The notes: generated by a model from the sequence alone, not told the origin. A stretch of DNA of 64,000 bases from MA-ANB-1 sp965216445 (GCA_965216445.1 OZ244166.1:1488001-1552000); one strand, 5' to 3'; shown: positions 9,394 to 17,507, numbered from the stretch's first letter. Numbers and translations: made by a program.

Positions 9394-9433
9394 GTCTGCT
9401 CCCAGTCGTTCGTGTCGAATCTATCGTGTTCTC

Positions 9434-10381
9434 ATGGATGTGATGAGCTGGCTTCGAAATGGTGACGCCTCCATTCGCTGGCAAGTGATGCAAGATCTCG
9501 AGGGGTCGCCCGCAGAGGAGATCAAACAAGAGCGATCCCGGGTCGAACACGAAGGTTGGGGTGCCCGCCTTCTCAGTTTGCAGGATCCCAATGGCCTTTG
9601 GGCTGGGGGAACGTTCATGCCTTCCGACTACATCGGAGGCGAACCGGGCCAACCTTGGACCGCAACGGCGCACACTCTCCAAACGTTGAAGATCCTCGGA
9701 CTCGAACCGGGTTCGGATTCCGCTAAACGGACTATCGACCTGGTGGCTGAGAACGCGCGCTGGGACCACGCCAGTCAGAGATTCTTCGATGGTGAGGTGG
9801 AGCCATGCATCAACGGCCGGCTAGTGGAGTGTGGTGCCTACTTCGGTATTGATGTCAAACCGGTCGTCGAACGCCTGCTCAACGAAACCATGGACGAAGG
9901 TGGATGGAACTGTGAGGCTGAGAACGGCTCAACACGCACGTCAATTGACACTTCGATAAACGTGCTCGAGGGCCTAGTCGAATACGAAGAAGCCACAGGA
10001 GGATCACCCGAAGTCTCTGCCGCGCGGCGAGACGCCGAGGAATATCTGCTTGAGCGTGGTCTGTTCCGTCGAAAGAGCACTGGTGAAGTCGCAGATCCGG
10101 GTTTCCTTGACTTCGTCTTCCCCTTTTACTGGCATTACGACGTCCTTAGGGCACTCGACTACTTCCGACGTTCGGGCCGTGATCGGGATCCCCGACTCGA
10201 GGAAAGCATCGAGCTCGTCCGCTCGAAACGCCAGCCCGATGGAAGATGGCTACTCGACGGCACCCATCCAGGTCGAGTCCACTTCCATATGGAGCAAGCA
10301 GGAGAGCCAAGTCGTTGGAACACGCTGCGCGCCCTGCGTGTCCTCAACTGGTGGGACAGGGCTGAGGAGCGTCACAGTTAG
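9434..10381 (+). CDS. Alpha-alpha barrel protein resembling prenyltransferase/squalene-cyclase repeats
   Basis: 315 aa from the ATG at 9434. The frame stays open upstream to 9098, but that part is antisense to the SDR gene and reads as low-complexity shadow. The sequence has repeated helical units with GLWAGG, QRFFDGE, DEGGWNCE and QPDGRWLLDG, recalling the QW-type repeats of terpenoid cyclases and prenyltransferases. No DxDD or other cyclase acid motif is visible, so enzymatic activity is not claimed. No signal peptide or membrane segment is present. It is divergent from the SDR gene (40-base gap). I cannot name its function. Confidence 0.7.
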   Translation: MDVMSWLRNGDASIRWQVMQDLEGSPAEEIKQERSRVEHEGWGARLLSLQDPNGLWAGGTFMPSDYIGGEPGQPWTATAHTLQTLKILGLEPGSDSAKRTIDLVAENARWDHASQRFFDGEVEPCINGRLVECGAYFGIDVKPVVERLLNETMDEGGWNCEAENGSTRTSIDTSINVLEGLVEYEEATGGSPEVSAARRDAEEYLLERGLFRRKSTGEVADPGFLDFVFPFYWHYDVLRALDYFRRSGRDRDPRLEESIELVRSKRQPDGRWLLDGTHPGRVHFHMEQAGEPSRWNTLRALRVLNWWDRAEERHS

Positions 10382-10459
10382 CTGATCAGTCCCGAGGCGA
10401 CTGACGTCAAGGGGCGCTCTCTGAGGAGCTTGATCTTCCGAAGACGGCTTCCGACGGTT

Positions 10460-11026
10460 CTAGTCGAGTTGGAGTCGCCCAATAGCAGCTCGCACGGCCG
10501 TAAGAGTGTCATCGACTATCGAAGTGTCCTGCATCGTTCGTGCGACCGTTGAACACCCTTCGTATGCCGCCACCACAAACCGCGCCGTCGACAAAGCGGC
10601 AGCAGAGTCAGCTCCTCTTTCCTCGAAAAACCTGGCGATCACAGCTATCCACGATTCAAACGCTTTCGCACCGATCTCTCGAATCGGCTCGGTTGTCGCG
10701 GCCTCCGTTGAAGGCACACCAACGGGACAGCCCATGCGAAACTTCGTTGCTGACAGATCAGCAGCGAGCGCTCCAAAGAAAATATCAGCACCATCGCGGG
10801 ACGTTTCGGATGCCTTCATCACCCGCTCCAGCAGATCAGCGCCGTCGTCCCCGGCCTTCTTGATTGCAGCGACTGCCAACTCCTGCTTGCCGCCTGGGAA
10901 GTGGTGATACATCGAGCCTGCAGTCACGTCGGAACTCGCAAGGACACTCTCCATCGTGGTATCCCCAATCCCACGCTCTCGAATGCTGTTCGTCATTTGT
11001 TCAATCAGCTGATCCCGTCGAGTCAT
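10460..11026 (-). CDS. TetR/AcrR family transcriptional regulator (YxaF/LmrA-like)
   Basis: 188 aa. The N-terminal helix-turn-helix is MESVLASSDVTAGSMYHHF followed by the usual GGKQELA. The C-terminal half contains the MGCPVGVPSTEA segment typical of the YxaF/LmrA subgroup of TetR repressors. It is divergent from a SnoaL-like gene, and the 103-base gap contains a 20-bp palindrome at 11090-11109, well placed to be its operator. By analogy with the family it probably represses itself and the divergent gene and releases DNA on binding a small ligand; the ligand is unknown. Confidence 0.9.
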   Translation of the reverse strand: MTRRDQLIEQMTNSIRERGIGDTTMESVLASSDVTAGSMYHHFPGGKQELAVAAIKKAGDDGADLLERVMKASETSRDGADIFFGALAADLSATKFRMGCPVGVPSTEAATTEPIREIGAKAFESWIAVIARFFEERGADSAAALSTARFVVAAYEGCSTVARTMQDTSIVDDTLTAVRAAIGRLQLD

Positions 11027-11089
11027 TCAAGACCCACCTCTCTTATGGGACCTCCACGTAAGAACGAGTTGTCAGTGGCCCACGATGTC

Positions 11090-11109
11090 ACTAGAATAAA
11101 CATTCTAGT
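11090..11109. promoter_or_regulatory. Probable TetR-family operator
   Basis: Perfect 8-bp inverted repeat ACTAGAAT-AAAC-ATTCTAGT in the gap between the TetR-type gene and the divergent SnoaL-like gene, 20 bases before the start of the latter. Size and position match typical TetR-family operators. Confidence 0.75.
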
Positions 11110-11129
11110 CGCTTCCACGGGAGGAAACA

Positions 11130-11609
11130 ATGAATGCAGTAACCATTGACCTGGTTGCCCTTGGCAACCCAACGTGGGATGAGACTGAGCGCTCGAATGT
11201 GCGCACCATGGGTGAGTTTGTGCAACTCCTGATGAACGACCACGACTTTGACGCGGTCCGCGAGAGGTTTTCTACCGGAACTTACGTCCAGCACAACCGG
11301 GCGATTCCCGACGGGGTCGAAGGTCTAGTCGACTATGTAGGCAGGTTGGTCGGGAGATTTCCTGACTATTCCTACGACGTGCGCCAAATCGTCGCCGCAG
11401 GCGACCGCGTGATCTTTCATAGTCATGCCACCCTCAAGGCGGAGCATCGCGGCGATGAGAGCAAGGGATTTAACATCTTCGACATGTGGCGCCTCGAAGA
11501 TGGCAACATCGCAGACCACTGGGACTCACTTCAGGCGCTGGACTTCTCGGCTCGCTTGATCACCCTTGCCGGCGGCGGAGCAGTCCGGAATAGCAACGGA
11601 GTGTTCTAG
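11130..11609 (+). CDS. SnoaL/NTF2-like fold protein
   Basis: 159-residue cone-fold protein. The segments FVQLLMNDHDFDAVRERF, YVQHNRAIPDGVEGLVDYV, VAAGDRVIFHSHATLK and FDMWRLEDGNIADHWDSLQ match SnoaL-like ester-cyclase/NTF2 proteins, whose pocket uses the conserved His/Asp/Trp residues. The strong ribosome binding site GGGAGGA lies 5 bases before the ATG. The TetR operator directly upstream implies repression in the absence of an inducer. The family is catalytically diverse (aldol condensation, isomerisation, lactonisation, or no activity), so only the fold is assigned. Confidence 0.85.
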   Translation: MNAVTIDLVALGNPTWDETERSNVRTMGEFVQLLMNDHDFDAVRERFSTGTYVQHNRAIPDGVEGLVDYVGRLVGRFPDYSYDVRQIVAAGDRVIFHSHATLKAEHRGDESKGFNIFDMWRLEDGNIADHWDSLQALDFSARLITLAGGGAVRNSNGVF

Positions 11610-11715
11610 AAGCCCTATCCGCGCTGTGCGAACAGACCCGACCTAGGGGAGTACGTAGCCGCTCCCTACGTTCGTGATCTGCGTGAACAGCTACGCACGG
11701 CGAGTCCGATCACTA

Positions 11716-12276
11716 TCAACCAATTGCCGCAAGCCCGAGTAGCACCGACGAACCGACTGACTCGACAGTGCCATCAAAAAGGCCACCAAAAATCAGCAAG
11801 ATGATCAGAAGGGGCGCTTCTACACAGATCGCAGCCACCCCCCATCCGGGGAGCAAGTCAGCTCGGCTGGCTCCCATACCCAAGACTGCCATGGCTGGGG
11901 TCATGGACAGAAGACCGAAAGCCATGGACACCAGGGGAACCAAAGAGAGAATCCCGGCGGACTCTGGGTCGACTCCGAACAGTTCCCCCACACCCACGGC
12001 CACGAAGAACCCGGCGACCCCAGCGAAAGCCAGCGCCACCCACCAGCCACCAAGAAGTATTAGCCGTGCCGGGTCGGGCCCGTGTAACGCCACAATGCTC
12101 AGGCTTAGATAGGCCAACCCAGCCGCTGCCACAGCGACAAGCCATGGAAAGGCTCCTAGACGAAGGTCACCCGACGGATTCGTGGCCTGAGCAGCGCCTA
12201 CGAGCACCAAGGCCAGGATCGGAGCCGTCCAAGCCGACGAAGGATTGGCACCCAGCCCGCTCCTCAAGAATTCCAC
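11716..12276 (-). CDS. Polytopic membrane protein of unknown function
   Basis: 186 aa with roughly six hydrophobic segments, among them PILALVLVGAAQA, LVAVAAAGLAYLSLSIVAL, WWVALAFAGVAGFFVAVGV and PLLIILLIFGGLF. No transporter signature or charged catalytic motif is visible. It is unlinked to an obvious operon: the tRNA-Val gene lies upstream and the SnoaL-like gene ends on the other strand downstream. The 106-base gap to that gene holds only a weak 6-bp dyad near 11653-11671. Function unknown. Confidence 0.6.
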   Translation of the reverse strand: MEFLRSGLGANPSSAWTAPILALVLVGAAQATNPSGDLRLGAFPWLVAVAAAGLAYLSLSIVALHGPDPARLILLGGWWVALAFAGVAGFFVAVGVGELFGVDPESAGILSLVPLVSMAFGLLSMTPAMAVLGMGASRADLLPGWGVAAICVEAPLLIILLIFGGLFDGTVESVGSSVLLGLAAIG

Positions 12277-12356
12277 CAGGCAAACCTAACCAACCGACGC
12301 CTGAGCGCGTCGTCCAGTTTGGTTCACGGCGGGAATACAAACGCGTCCCCTCCGGG

Positions 12357-12431
12357 TGGGCGGTACAGGACTTGAACCTGTGACCTCTCGCGTGTGAGGC
12401 GAGCGCTCTAGCCAGACTGAGCTAACCGCCC
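12357..12431 (-). tRNA. tRNA-Val (CAC)
   Basis: 75-nt cloverleaf. The acceptor stem GGGCGGT pairs with ACCGCCC. The anticodon arm CTCGC-CTCACAC-GCGAG gives anticodon CAC with the normal T at position 33, and the T arm contains GGTTCAAGTCC. The 3' CCA is not encoded. It reads valine GUG codons. Confidence 0.95.
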
Positions 12432-12502
12432 TGAGAGTGCGAGGATACCGTCTGACCCCCGTCAAGGGATATTCCCAACTCGTCACCTGCGACAATCTCT
12501 AC

Positions 12503-12844
12503 ATGGACATGTCCGAGTTTGAAGCCACCGTCGACGCCGTCCTCGAGAAACTTCCGGACTGGGTTCTGGAGAGGATCGACAATCTCCATGTTCTTGTCGA
12601 AAGAGAGCCGTCTCCAGAGGCTGGCGAACTCTTGGGTATCTACGAAGGGGTCAACCTTCACGAACGATCAGGCGACTACTGGGGCGCCCTTCCCGATCGC
12701 ATCGTGATCTACTTCGGACCTCACATTCGACTCGGGCTCGGAGATGAAGACCTTCGCACCGAGATACGCAAAACGGTCCTCCACGAAGTGGCCCATCACC
12801 TCGGTATCGACGACGAGCGCCTTACCGAGCTTGGCTGGGACTAG
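12503..12844 (+). CDS. Minimal zincin-like metallopeptidase (DUF1025-type)
   Basis: 113-residue protein with the zinc motif HEVAHHLGIDDERL near its C-terminus, that is HExxHxxGxxD with Asp as third metal ligand, and the preceding segment DLRTEIRKTVL. The N-terminal part includes ELLGIYEGVNL and PDRIVIYFGPHIR, the usual blocks of this small bacterial family. The ATG at 12503 (or 12509) was preferred over the longer frame from 12437, which runs into the tRNA promoter region. Its stop overlaps by 3-4 bases the stop of a convergent small gene, the shared bases being CTAG. Cellular substrates of the family are unknown. Confidence 0.88.
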   Translation: MDMSEFEATVDAVLEKLPDWVLERIDNLHVLVEREPSPEAGELLGIYEGVNLHERSGDYWGALPDRIVIYFGPHIRLGLGDEDLRTEIRKTVLHEVAHHLGIDDERLTELGWD

Positions 12845-13032
12845 GCCGGCTTGGTTTCGCCAACATGCTGGAGGACCAGAGGCACTGGTATCCAACGATC
12901 ATTGCTGTCGGTTTGACGGAAGGTCTCTTCAATCGAATGCTTTCCGCAGAAAGTGCCAACCGGCGTCAAGAACTCAGCCGGTTCCTTGCAAGAACCGCAC
13001 TGCACCTGAGTCTCACTGTTGCGGGGATCCAT
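12841..13032 (-). CDS. Small putative zinc-binding protein
   Basis: 63 aa containing CGSCKEPAEFLTPVGTFCGKH, a CxxC plus CxxxH arrangement that could bind one zinc ion. The C-terminal half (DRWIPVPLVLQHV) looks like a folded strand-helix rather than random shadow sequence. No strong ribosome binding site is visible (AAGAAG abuts the ATG). It ends inside the stop codon of the zincin gene on the other strand. Function unknown; reality as a gene rests on composition and the cysteine pattern. Confidence 0.55.
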   Translation of the reverse strand: MDPRNSETQVQCGSCKEPAEFLTPVGTFCGKHSIEETFRQTDSNDRWIPVPLVLQHVGETKPA

Positions 13033-13207
13033 CTTCTTGTGTCGACAACAAAGTGAGAAAGCTTGGGTGTCATTGGACCCGTTTCAATCGCGCTAGTCCG
13101 CGAGAAGGGCCAGGAGCATGCACGGAATTCCGTCGTGTTCGTGACTTAAGCCTCTAGCCGATATCAGCGGAATTCGCGATACAAGATTGTGAAAGGAGGT
13201 GTTGAAC

Positions 13208-13567
13208 GTGACGTATACAGCGCAGCATCGAACCGGTGGCAGGTCTTCGGACACCGCCGTTCATGTATTCACTCTCGTCCTCACGGTTGTTGGAATTCTG
13301 GCTGCAGCAGTCGGAGCGTTTATCGCCTACGGAGCAGACAACGGGACACTCACGTTGTTCTCGTGGACGTGGAACACCGCTGACATCACAGATGGTCTTG
13401 CATCATCTCTAATGATCGGTGGTGGTTTCGCTGCAGCGGTCACAATGGCCGTCGCTTCAGCCCGAGACTGGGCAGCCGAAAACTCTACCTGGCTCGTGGC
13501 TCTCGAAACGGCTCTGATGTTGATCGGTCTTGCAGCCGTCGTCGCTGGAATCATTCTCCTGTTCTAG
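13208..13567 (+). CDS. Small integral membrane protein
   Basis: About 119 aa with three hydrophobic segments: HVFTLVLTVVGILAAAVGAFIAY, SLMIGGGFAAAVTMAVA and LMLIGLAAVVAGIILLF. AAAGGAGG at 13192-13199 fixes the start at the GTG at 13208. The GTG at 13199 and TTG at 13202 overlap or abut the ribosome binding site and are unlikely. No recognised domain. It lies between the small zinc protein and a convergent aminotransferase, and the 165 bases upstream hold only its promoter region. Confidence 0.7.
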   Translation: MTYTAQHRTGGRSSDTAVHVFTLVLTVVGILAAAVGAFIAYGADNGTLTLFSWTWNTADITDGLASSLMIGGGFAAAVTMAVASARDWAAENSTWLVALETALMLIGLAAVVAGIILLF

Positions 13568-13633
13568 CGAGGCCATCTCAGGAGATTGCGGGTGGACCGA
13601 CCTGATCTTCGGGTTGAGTCGGTCCGCCTGCGT

Positions 13634-14788
13634 TTAGGTATTGAGAACCGTGAGGCGATCCAGTGCGTTCTGCAACGTTGGTTCGTCTTTGCAGAATGCA
13701 AACCGGATGAGGTCCCGACCACCATCGACGCTGTCATAGAACGCACTTGGCGGTATCGCCGCAACGCCAGCTTTCTCGACCAGGAATCGGGCAAACTCAC
13801 GATCGTCTTCAAACCCGAATTCGCTGAAGCCCGCCATCAAGAAGTAGGTGCCGTCGGGCATATGAACGTCAAACCCTATGGCGGACAGACCTTCGGCCAA
13901 AAGGTCTCGTTTTGTGCGATACGACGATCGCAATTCGTGATAAAACGACTCGGGCGCTCGCAAGGCTGCAACTCCTCCCGCCTGTATCGGTGTTGCTGTG
14001 GTGAAGGTGAGGAACTGGTGCGCCGACCTGAGCCCCATAGTGAGCCCTGGTGGACCGACAGCCCATCCGAGTTTCCATCCGGTGAGGGAGAAAGTCTTCC
14101 CTAACGAGGAGAGAGTCAGGGTCCGCTCCCACATTCCCGGGAGGGAGGCAATCCGTATGTGCTCTGGTCCGTAGGTCATCTCTTCGTATACCTCGTCGGA
14201 GATGACCACGACATCGAACTCACGGCAAAGATCAGCAACAGCACTCAATTCAACGTTGGTGAAAACGCGCCCGGTCGGGTTGTGGGGTGTGTTCAGGACG
14301 ATGGCCTTGGTTTTCGTCGAGAAAAGATCGCGCAACCGGTCGATGTCGAGGGCGAAATCGGGCCCCTTCAATTGGAGGAACTTCGGGATGGCCCCGGCCA
14401 TTGCCACATAAACCGGGTAGGCGTCGTAGAACGGCTCGATGAGGATGACCTCGTCACCAGGATTGATCAGGCCCAAGAACGATGCCGCCAGCGCTTCGGT
14501 GCACCCCGCTGCGACGGTGACCTCACGATCGGGGTCAAGATCTCGTCCCAGCAAGGGTCCATATCGGTTGGCAATCGCTACCCGCAACTCCGGTATCCCC
14601 GAACTCGGCGGGTACTGATCCAACTCACCACTCGCCAAAGACTCGGCAGCAGCCTGCTTGACGAATCCCGCCCCAGACCAGTTGGGAAACCCCTGGCCGA
14701 GGTTGATCGCATCGTGTTCAGCCGCAAGGGCGGTCATCTCAGAGAAGACTGTGACCCCGAAAGGCTGAAGGCGATCAGAAGTTGACAT
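13634..14788 (-). CDS. Class I/II PLP aminotransferase (kynurenine/methionine aminotransferase-like)
   Basis: 384 aa from the ATG at 14788; an earlier GTG at 14842 adds unrelated sequence. Fold type I blocks are INLGQGFPNW, YPPSSGIPELR, NTPHNPTGRVF, VISDEVYEEMTY and the PLP-lysine block SSLGKTFSLTGWKLGW. The GQGFPN opening and SLGKTFS lysine motif are characteristic of the group that contains kynurenine-oxoglutarate transaminase, methionine aminotransferase and N-succinyl-DAP aminotransferase. The substrate cannot be resolved from sequence. Kynureninase is 8 kb away, and DAP-pathway genes (dapF, dapA) are also in the window. Confidence 0.9.
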   Translation of the reverse strand: MSTSDRLQPFGVTVFSEMTALAAEHDAINLGQGFPNWSGAGFVKQAAAESLASGELDQYPPSSGIPELRVAIANRYGPLLGRDLDPDREVTVAAGCTEALAASFLGLINPGDEVILIEPFYDAYPVYVAMAGAIPKFLQLKGPDFALDIDRLRDLFSTKTKAIVLNTPHNPTGRVFTNVELSAVADLCREFDVVVISDEVYEEMTYGPEHIRIASLPGMWERTLTLSSLGKTFSLTGWKLGWAVGPPGLTMGLRSAHQFLTFTTATPIQAGGVAALRAPESFYHELRSSYRTKRDLLAEGLSAIGFDVHMPDGTYFLMAGFSEFGFEDDREFARFLVEKAGVAAIPPSAFYDSVDGGRDLIRFAFCKDEPTLQNALDRLTVLNT

Positions 14789-14808
14789 GGACGCAGGGTA
14801 GAGAGTGG

Positions 14809-14985
14809 CTAAAGGCCAATGCTCATCGCGGCACCAGTCCAAAGTAGCCTGATGACGGCGATGGTCAACGCAATCACGGCAGCGATCGCCAGTGCAATGA
14901 ACACGAGCCGGATTTGTTGACCGCGAGGTTTGACGGCTCGTACGGTCGGCTCCTGGGGCGCCACATCCTTGTCGAAATCAGCCAT
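14809..14985 (-). CDS. Small single-span membrane protein
   Basis: 58 aa starting at ATG 14985 (a TTG at 14991 is also in frame). A charged N-terminal half (MADFDKDVAPQE..VRAVK) precedes one hydrophobic segment IRLVFIALAIAAVIALTIAVI. It lies 20 bases upstream of the aminotransferase on the same strand and may be translated with it. No family recognised. Confidence 0.55.
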   Translation of the reverse strand: MADFDKDVAPQEPTVRAVKPRGQQIRLVFIALAIAAVIALTIAVIRLLWTGAAMSIGL

Positions 14986-15017
14986 TCTCAAGCGAAGACT
15001 ATCGCCCTAACGACAAG

Positions 15018-15044
15018 AAAACCCCCCGTGAGATGGGAGGCTTT
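15018..15044 (-). terminator. Intrinsic terminator downstream of the tRNA cluster
   Basis: Read on the minus strand, AAAGCCTCCC-atctcac-GGGGGGTTTT forms a 10-bp stem (with G-T wobbles) followed by a T-rich run. It sits between the tRNA cluster and the next minus-strand gene. Confidence 0.75.
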
Positions 15045-15122
15045 CCAAACATCCCAAGGGGCTGCCGTGGGCGGTGCAGAACTCAAACCAGGATCCGGAG
15101 GTTGGTGAAGCCGACCTCCCAA

Positions 15123-15163
15123 GCAACAGAACGGCCGCCCGGCGGGCGGCCCTCTTCTGTTGC
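15123..15163 (-). terminator. Long GC-rich hairpin immediately 3' of tRNA-Val(GAC)
   Basis: The outer stem GCAACAGAA / TTCTGTTGC (9 bp) encloses the inner stem GGGCGGCC / GGCCGCCC with a 3-nt loop. It begins 2 bases after the mature tRNA 3' end, so it may terminate transcription or mark the 3' processing site. It lacks a good T run. Confidence 0.6.
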
Positions 15164-15165
15164 CG

Positions 15166-15240
15166 TGGGCCCTACTGGACTTGAACCAGTGACCTCTTGC
15201 GTGTCGAGCAAGCGCTCTAGCCAGGCTGAGCTAAGGGCCC
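15166..15240 (-). tRNA. tRNA-Val (GAC)
   Basis: 75-nt cloverleaf with acceptor stem GGGCCCT/AGGGCCC and A73. The anticodon arm CTTGC-TCGACAC-GCAAG gives anticodon GAC for valine GUC/GUU codons. Position 33 is C instead of the nearly invariant T. All stems are fully paired. No CCA is encoded. It is the last tRNA of a three-gene minus-strand cluster after dut. Confidence 0.88.
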
Positions 15241-15271
15241 AATATTCAGTTGGGAGGCGAACTCCCTGTCG

Positions 15272-15342
15272 AGGCGACGACCGGAATCGAACCGGTGTAA
15301 CGGGTTTTGCAGACCCGCGCCTAACCACTCGGCCACGTCGCC
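15272..15342 (-). tRNA. tRNA-Cys (GCA)
   Basis: 71-nt cloverleaf. The acceptor stem is GGCGACG/CGTCGCC, the anticodon arm CGGGT-CTGCAAA-ACCCG gives GCA, and the discriminator is T (U73), as expected for tRNA-Cys. The T arm holds GGTTCGATTCC. It is the middle gene of the Gly-Cys-Val cluster. Confidence 0.95.
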
Positions 15343-15353
15343 CGGGATCGTCG

Positions 15354-15427
15354 AGCGGAAGACGGGATTCGAACCCGCGACCTCAACCTTGGCAAGGTTG
15401 CGCTCTAGCCAACTGAGCTACTTCCGC
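15354..15427 (-). tRNA. tRNA-Gly (GCC)
   Basis: 74-nt cloverleaf with acceptor stem GCGGAAG/CTTCCGC and U73. The anticodon arm CAACC-TTGCCAA-GGTTG gives GCC, and the T arm holds GGTTCGAATCC. It lies 45 bases after the dut stop on the same strand. Confidence 0.95.
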
Positions 15428-15472
15428 GTCTGAAACCCGAAGGTTAATCGACCTCCGTTCGGTATGAAAAGA

Positions 15473-15934
15473 TCACTTTCCGGTGGAACCGAAACCCCCA
15501 GAACCACGCTCAGTCTCGTCGAGTTCTTCCACCTCGAGCCACTCCACAACCGGGGTTGGGACGACGGCCAGCTGGGCAATTCGGTCTCCCCTGGCGAAGG
15601 CCACGGACTCCGATCCATGGTTGATCAAGATGGCGGCAATCTCGCCGCGGTAGCCCGAATCGATCAAACCCGGCGAGTTGACCACACCAACTCCGTGCCT
15701 GCGGGCATGGCCGCTGCGGGCCAGAACTAGACCAGCCCAACCGTCCGGGATTGAGACTGCGAGCCCGGTTGGAACAGTTGCCCTCTCCCCCGGTTCGAGT
15801 ACCAGATCGATTCTGCTGTGAAGATCTACGGCCGCATCGCCGATATTGGCTCTACGAGGAGTCGGGAGTTCCAAATCAAGTCGTTTGTAGGTAATCTGCA
15901 ACTGTTCACCGGGGTTTCGGGCGGAAATTTCCAT
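15473..15934 (-). CDS. dut: dUTP diphosphatase
   Basis: 153-residue trimeric dUTPase that hydrolyses dUTP to dUMP and pyrophosphate, keeping uracil out of DNA and feeding thymidylate synthesis. Motif 1 is DAAVDLHS, motif 2 is ARSGHARRHG, motif 3 is GLIDSGYRGEI with the catalytic Asp, motif 4 is RGDRIAQL and the glycine-rich C-terminal motif 5 is ERGSGGFGSTG. All five are intact and the length is normal. It is divergent from the gene at 15958 (23-base gap) and followed by three tRNA genes on the same strand. Confidence 0.97.
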   Translation of the reverse strand: MEISARNPGEQLQITYKRLDLELPTPRRANIGDAAVDLHSRIDLVLEPGERATVPTGLAVSIPDGWAGLVLARSGHARRHGVGVVNSPGLIDSGYRGEIAAILINHGSESVAFARGDRIAQLAVVPTPVVEWLEVEELDETERGSGGFGSTGK

Positions 15935-15957
15935 GTGAGCGTAATTGAGGTCGCCCG

Positions 15958-16962
15958 ATGACAGTCAAAACCCACCGAAAACAGCGCAGGATGCGCAACT
16001 CCGTGATGGAATCGTTGGGTTTCACCGAGACACAAACGGTGAATTACGTCTCCAACCCGAATGTCGCCGCGCCCGCCACCCAACCACCACAACTCGTTTC
16101 CACCAAGCAGACACCCGGTGGGACCGTCCAGGAGATCTGGGAAACGACCGAACTTCGAGCCAACTCAATGGTCGACTGGCAACCCGTCGACGTGGACAAG
16201 AAACGCCTCAACAAGAGGGTGCGATGGCCACTTACGTTGATCTGGATTGTCATCCTCGGAGTGGTAGGTGGAGGTGCTTACTGGCTATGGCAGGCTCCAA
16301 CCAACGCCGCTGATGTCGCCGCCGGGACAGTCATTGCCCACGGGGACTCGCTGCAAACCAGCCTCGAGCCGCTCACGCAAGCTGTGGAGTCTCTAGAACC
16401 CGGATCCGGCCCTGTCGATGAAGCCTTCACCAGCGCCGTTGCCGTGGTCGACGACGCCAGCCGAGATCTGTTCTCCTCGGCGGCAGAACTCCCTGCATCT
16501 GAAGTTGCACTTCGAACCAACGCCACGGAGGCTGCCACGCAGGCTCTTGACGCATCCCGCAATGCCACGAACCTCGCCGCCTATCTGGCATCCGTAACGG
16601 CGATAATGGCGCCCCCCAACCTGATAACCGACCCCGGTTTGATCGACCTGGCAACAGCCGCAACCGATTTCGGTGATTGGCGTGGAAAGTTCGAGATCGT
16701 TCGCTCAAATCTTCCCGATGGAATCATGAGCTCGGTCTCGAACGAACTGTCCGCCATCGCTGCGACGTTCGACTCGGTGCAGGCCGACTATCTCGATGGA
16801 CTCCGAGAAGAGGATGCAGGGGCGGCCGCTGCCGCGCTGGCCGAACTCGACACCAAAATGCAAGCCGCTTGGGATCTTCTCGTTTCAGAGGCCGAGGCGG
16901 CAAAAGCAGCGATACTCGACCGCATCGCGAACGCAGACGATTCGCTTTCGCTTCTATCCTGA
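15958..16962 (+). CDS. Single-span membrane-anchored protein of unknown function
   Basis: 334 aa. The N-terminal 85 residues are polar and proline-rich, then one membrane segment WPLTLIWIVILGVVGGGAYW (about residues 89-108) and a long Ala/Asp/Ser-rich C-terminal domain predicted to be helical (for example EEDAGAAAAALAELDTKM). The topology is therefore a short cytoplasmic tail and a large external coiled domain. No conserved family recognised. TGAGG lies 8 bases before the ATG. Its end overlaps the convergent nrdR stop by 9 bases. Confidence 0.7.
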   Translation: MTVKTHRKQRRMRNSVMESLGFTETQTVNYVSNPNVAAPATQPPQLVSTKQTPGGTVQEIWETTELRANSMVDWQPVDVDKKRLNKRVRWPLTLIWIVILGVVGGGAYWLWQAPTNAADVAAGTVIAHGDSLQTSLEPLTQAVESLEPGSGPVDEAFTSAVAVVDDASRDLFSSAAELPASEVALRTNATEAATQALDASRNATNLAAYLASVTAIMAPPNLITDPGLIDLATAATDFGDWRGKFEIVRSNLPDGIMSSVSNELSAIAATFDSVQADYLDGLREEDAGAAAAALAELDTKMQAAWDLLVSEAEAAKAAILDRIANADDSLSLLS

Positions 16963-17403
16963 CGACTCCAAAGCAGCAACTTCTTTCTCGAAATCGGCAG
17001 CTTCCTGGAAATCCTTGTAAACGGAAGCAAACCTGAGATAGGCCACTTGATCGAGATCCTTGAGCCGTTCCAGGACCTCACGTCCGATGTCGTCCGACTT
17101 CACTTGGGCCCCGGTAGCTCTCAGGGCCGCTTCGACATCGGCAGCCAATTCCTCGAGGTCGGAGCCAGATATCGAACGATCGGCCAAAGAAGCTGACATT
17201 CCGGCCACCAACTTTGCTGCACTGAATGGCTCCAACCGCCCGTTGCGTTTGCGAACCATCAGCTGCGGTTCGGACCTCTCGTACGTCGTAAACCTGTTCT
17301 GACACTCTTCGCAGGCGCGGCGTCGCCGGACAGCGACGCCCGCCTCGGCTGGACGACTGTCGATAACTCGGGTGGTGTTGGCTCCGCATACTGGGCACAG
17401 CAT
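16954..17403 (-). CDS. nrdR: Ribonucleotide reductase transcriptional repressor NrdR
   Basis: 149 aa. An N-terminal zinc ribbon (CPVC near the start and CEEC about 30 residues later, with RRRRACEECQNRFTTYE) is followed by an ATP-cone domain starting at LMVRKRNGRLEPF, exactly the NrdR architecture. It represses ribonucleotide reductase operons when dATP is bound. The ATG at 17403 gives the standard MLCPVCG start; the frame stays open further upstream to 17583 but with non-conserved sequence. No ribonucleotide reductase gene is present in the window. Confidence 0.95.
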   Translation of the reverse strand: MLCPVCGANTTRVIDSRPAEAGVAVRRRRACEECQNRFTTYERSEPQLMVRKRNGRLEPFSAAKLVAGMSASLADRSISGSDLEELAADVEAALRATGAQVKSDDIGREVLERLKDLDQVAYLRFASVYKDFQEAADFEKEVAALESSG

Positions 17404-17507
17404 CAGCCCAGCGTAGACGGATGCGGACCGGTTAAGCCCCATCCAGTACCCGTCACGCTGCGGAAAAGGCAACAATCTCCTGGGAATTAGCGCATTTGCA
17501 CCGCCAA

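Noticed and set aside
9098..9433. N-terminal extension of the alpha-alpha barrel protein
   Set aside because: It is antisense to the SDR gene, Ser/Arg-rich and without structure; the ATG at 9434 gives a clean protein.
11653..11671. Dyad ACGTAG / CTACGT after the SnoaL-like gene as a terminator
   Set aside because: Only 6 bp with a 7-nt spacer and no T run; too weak to call.
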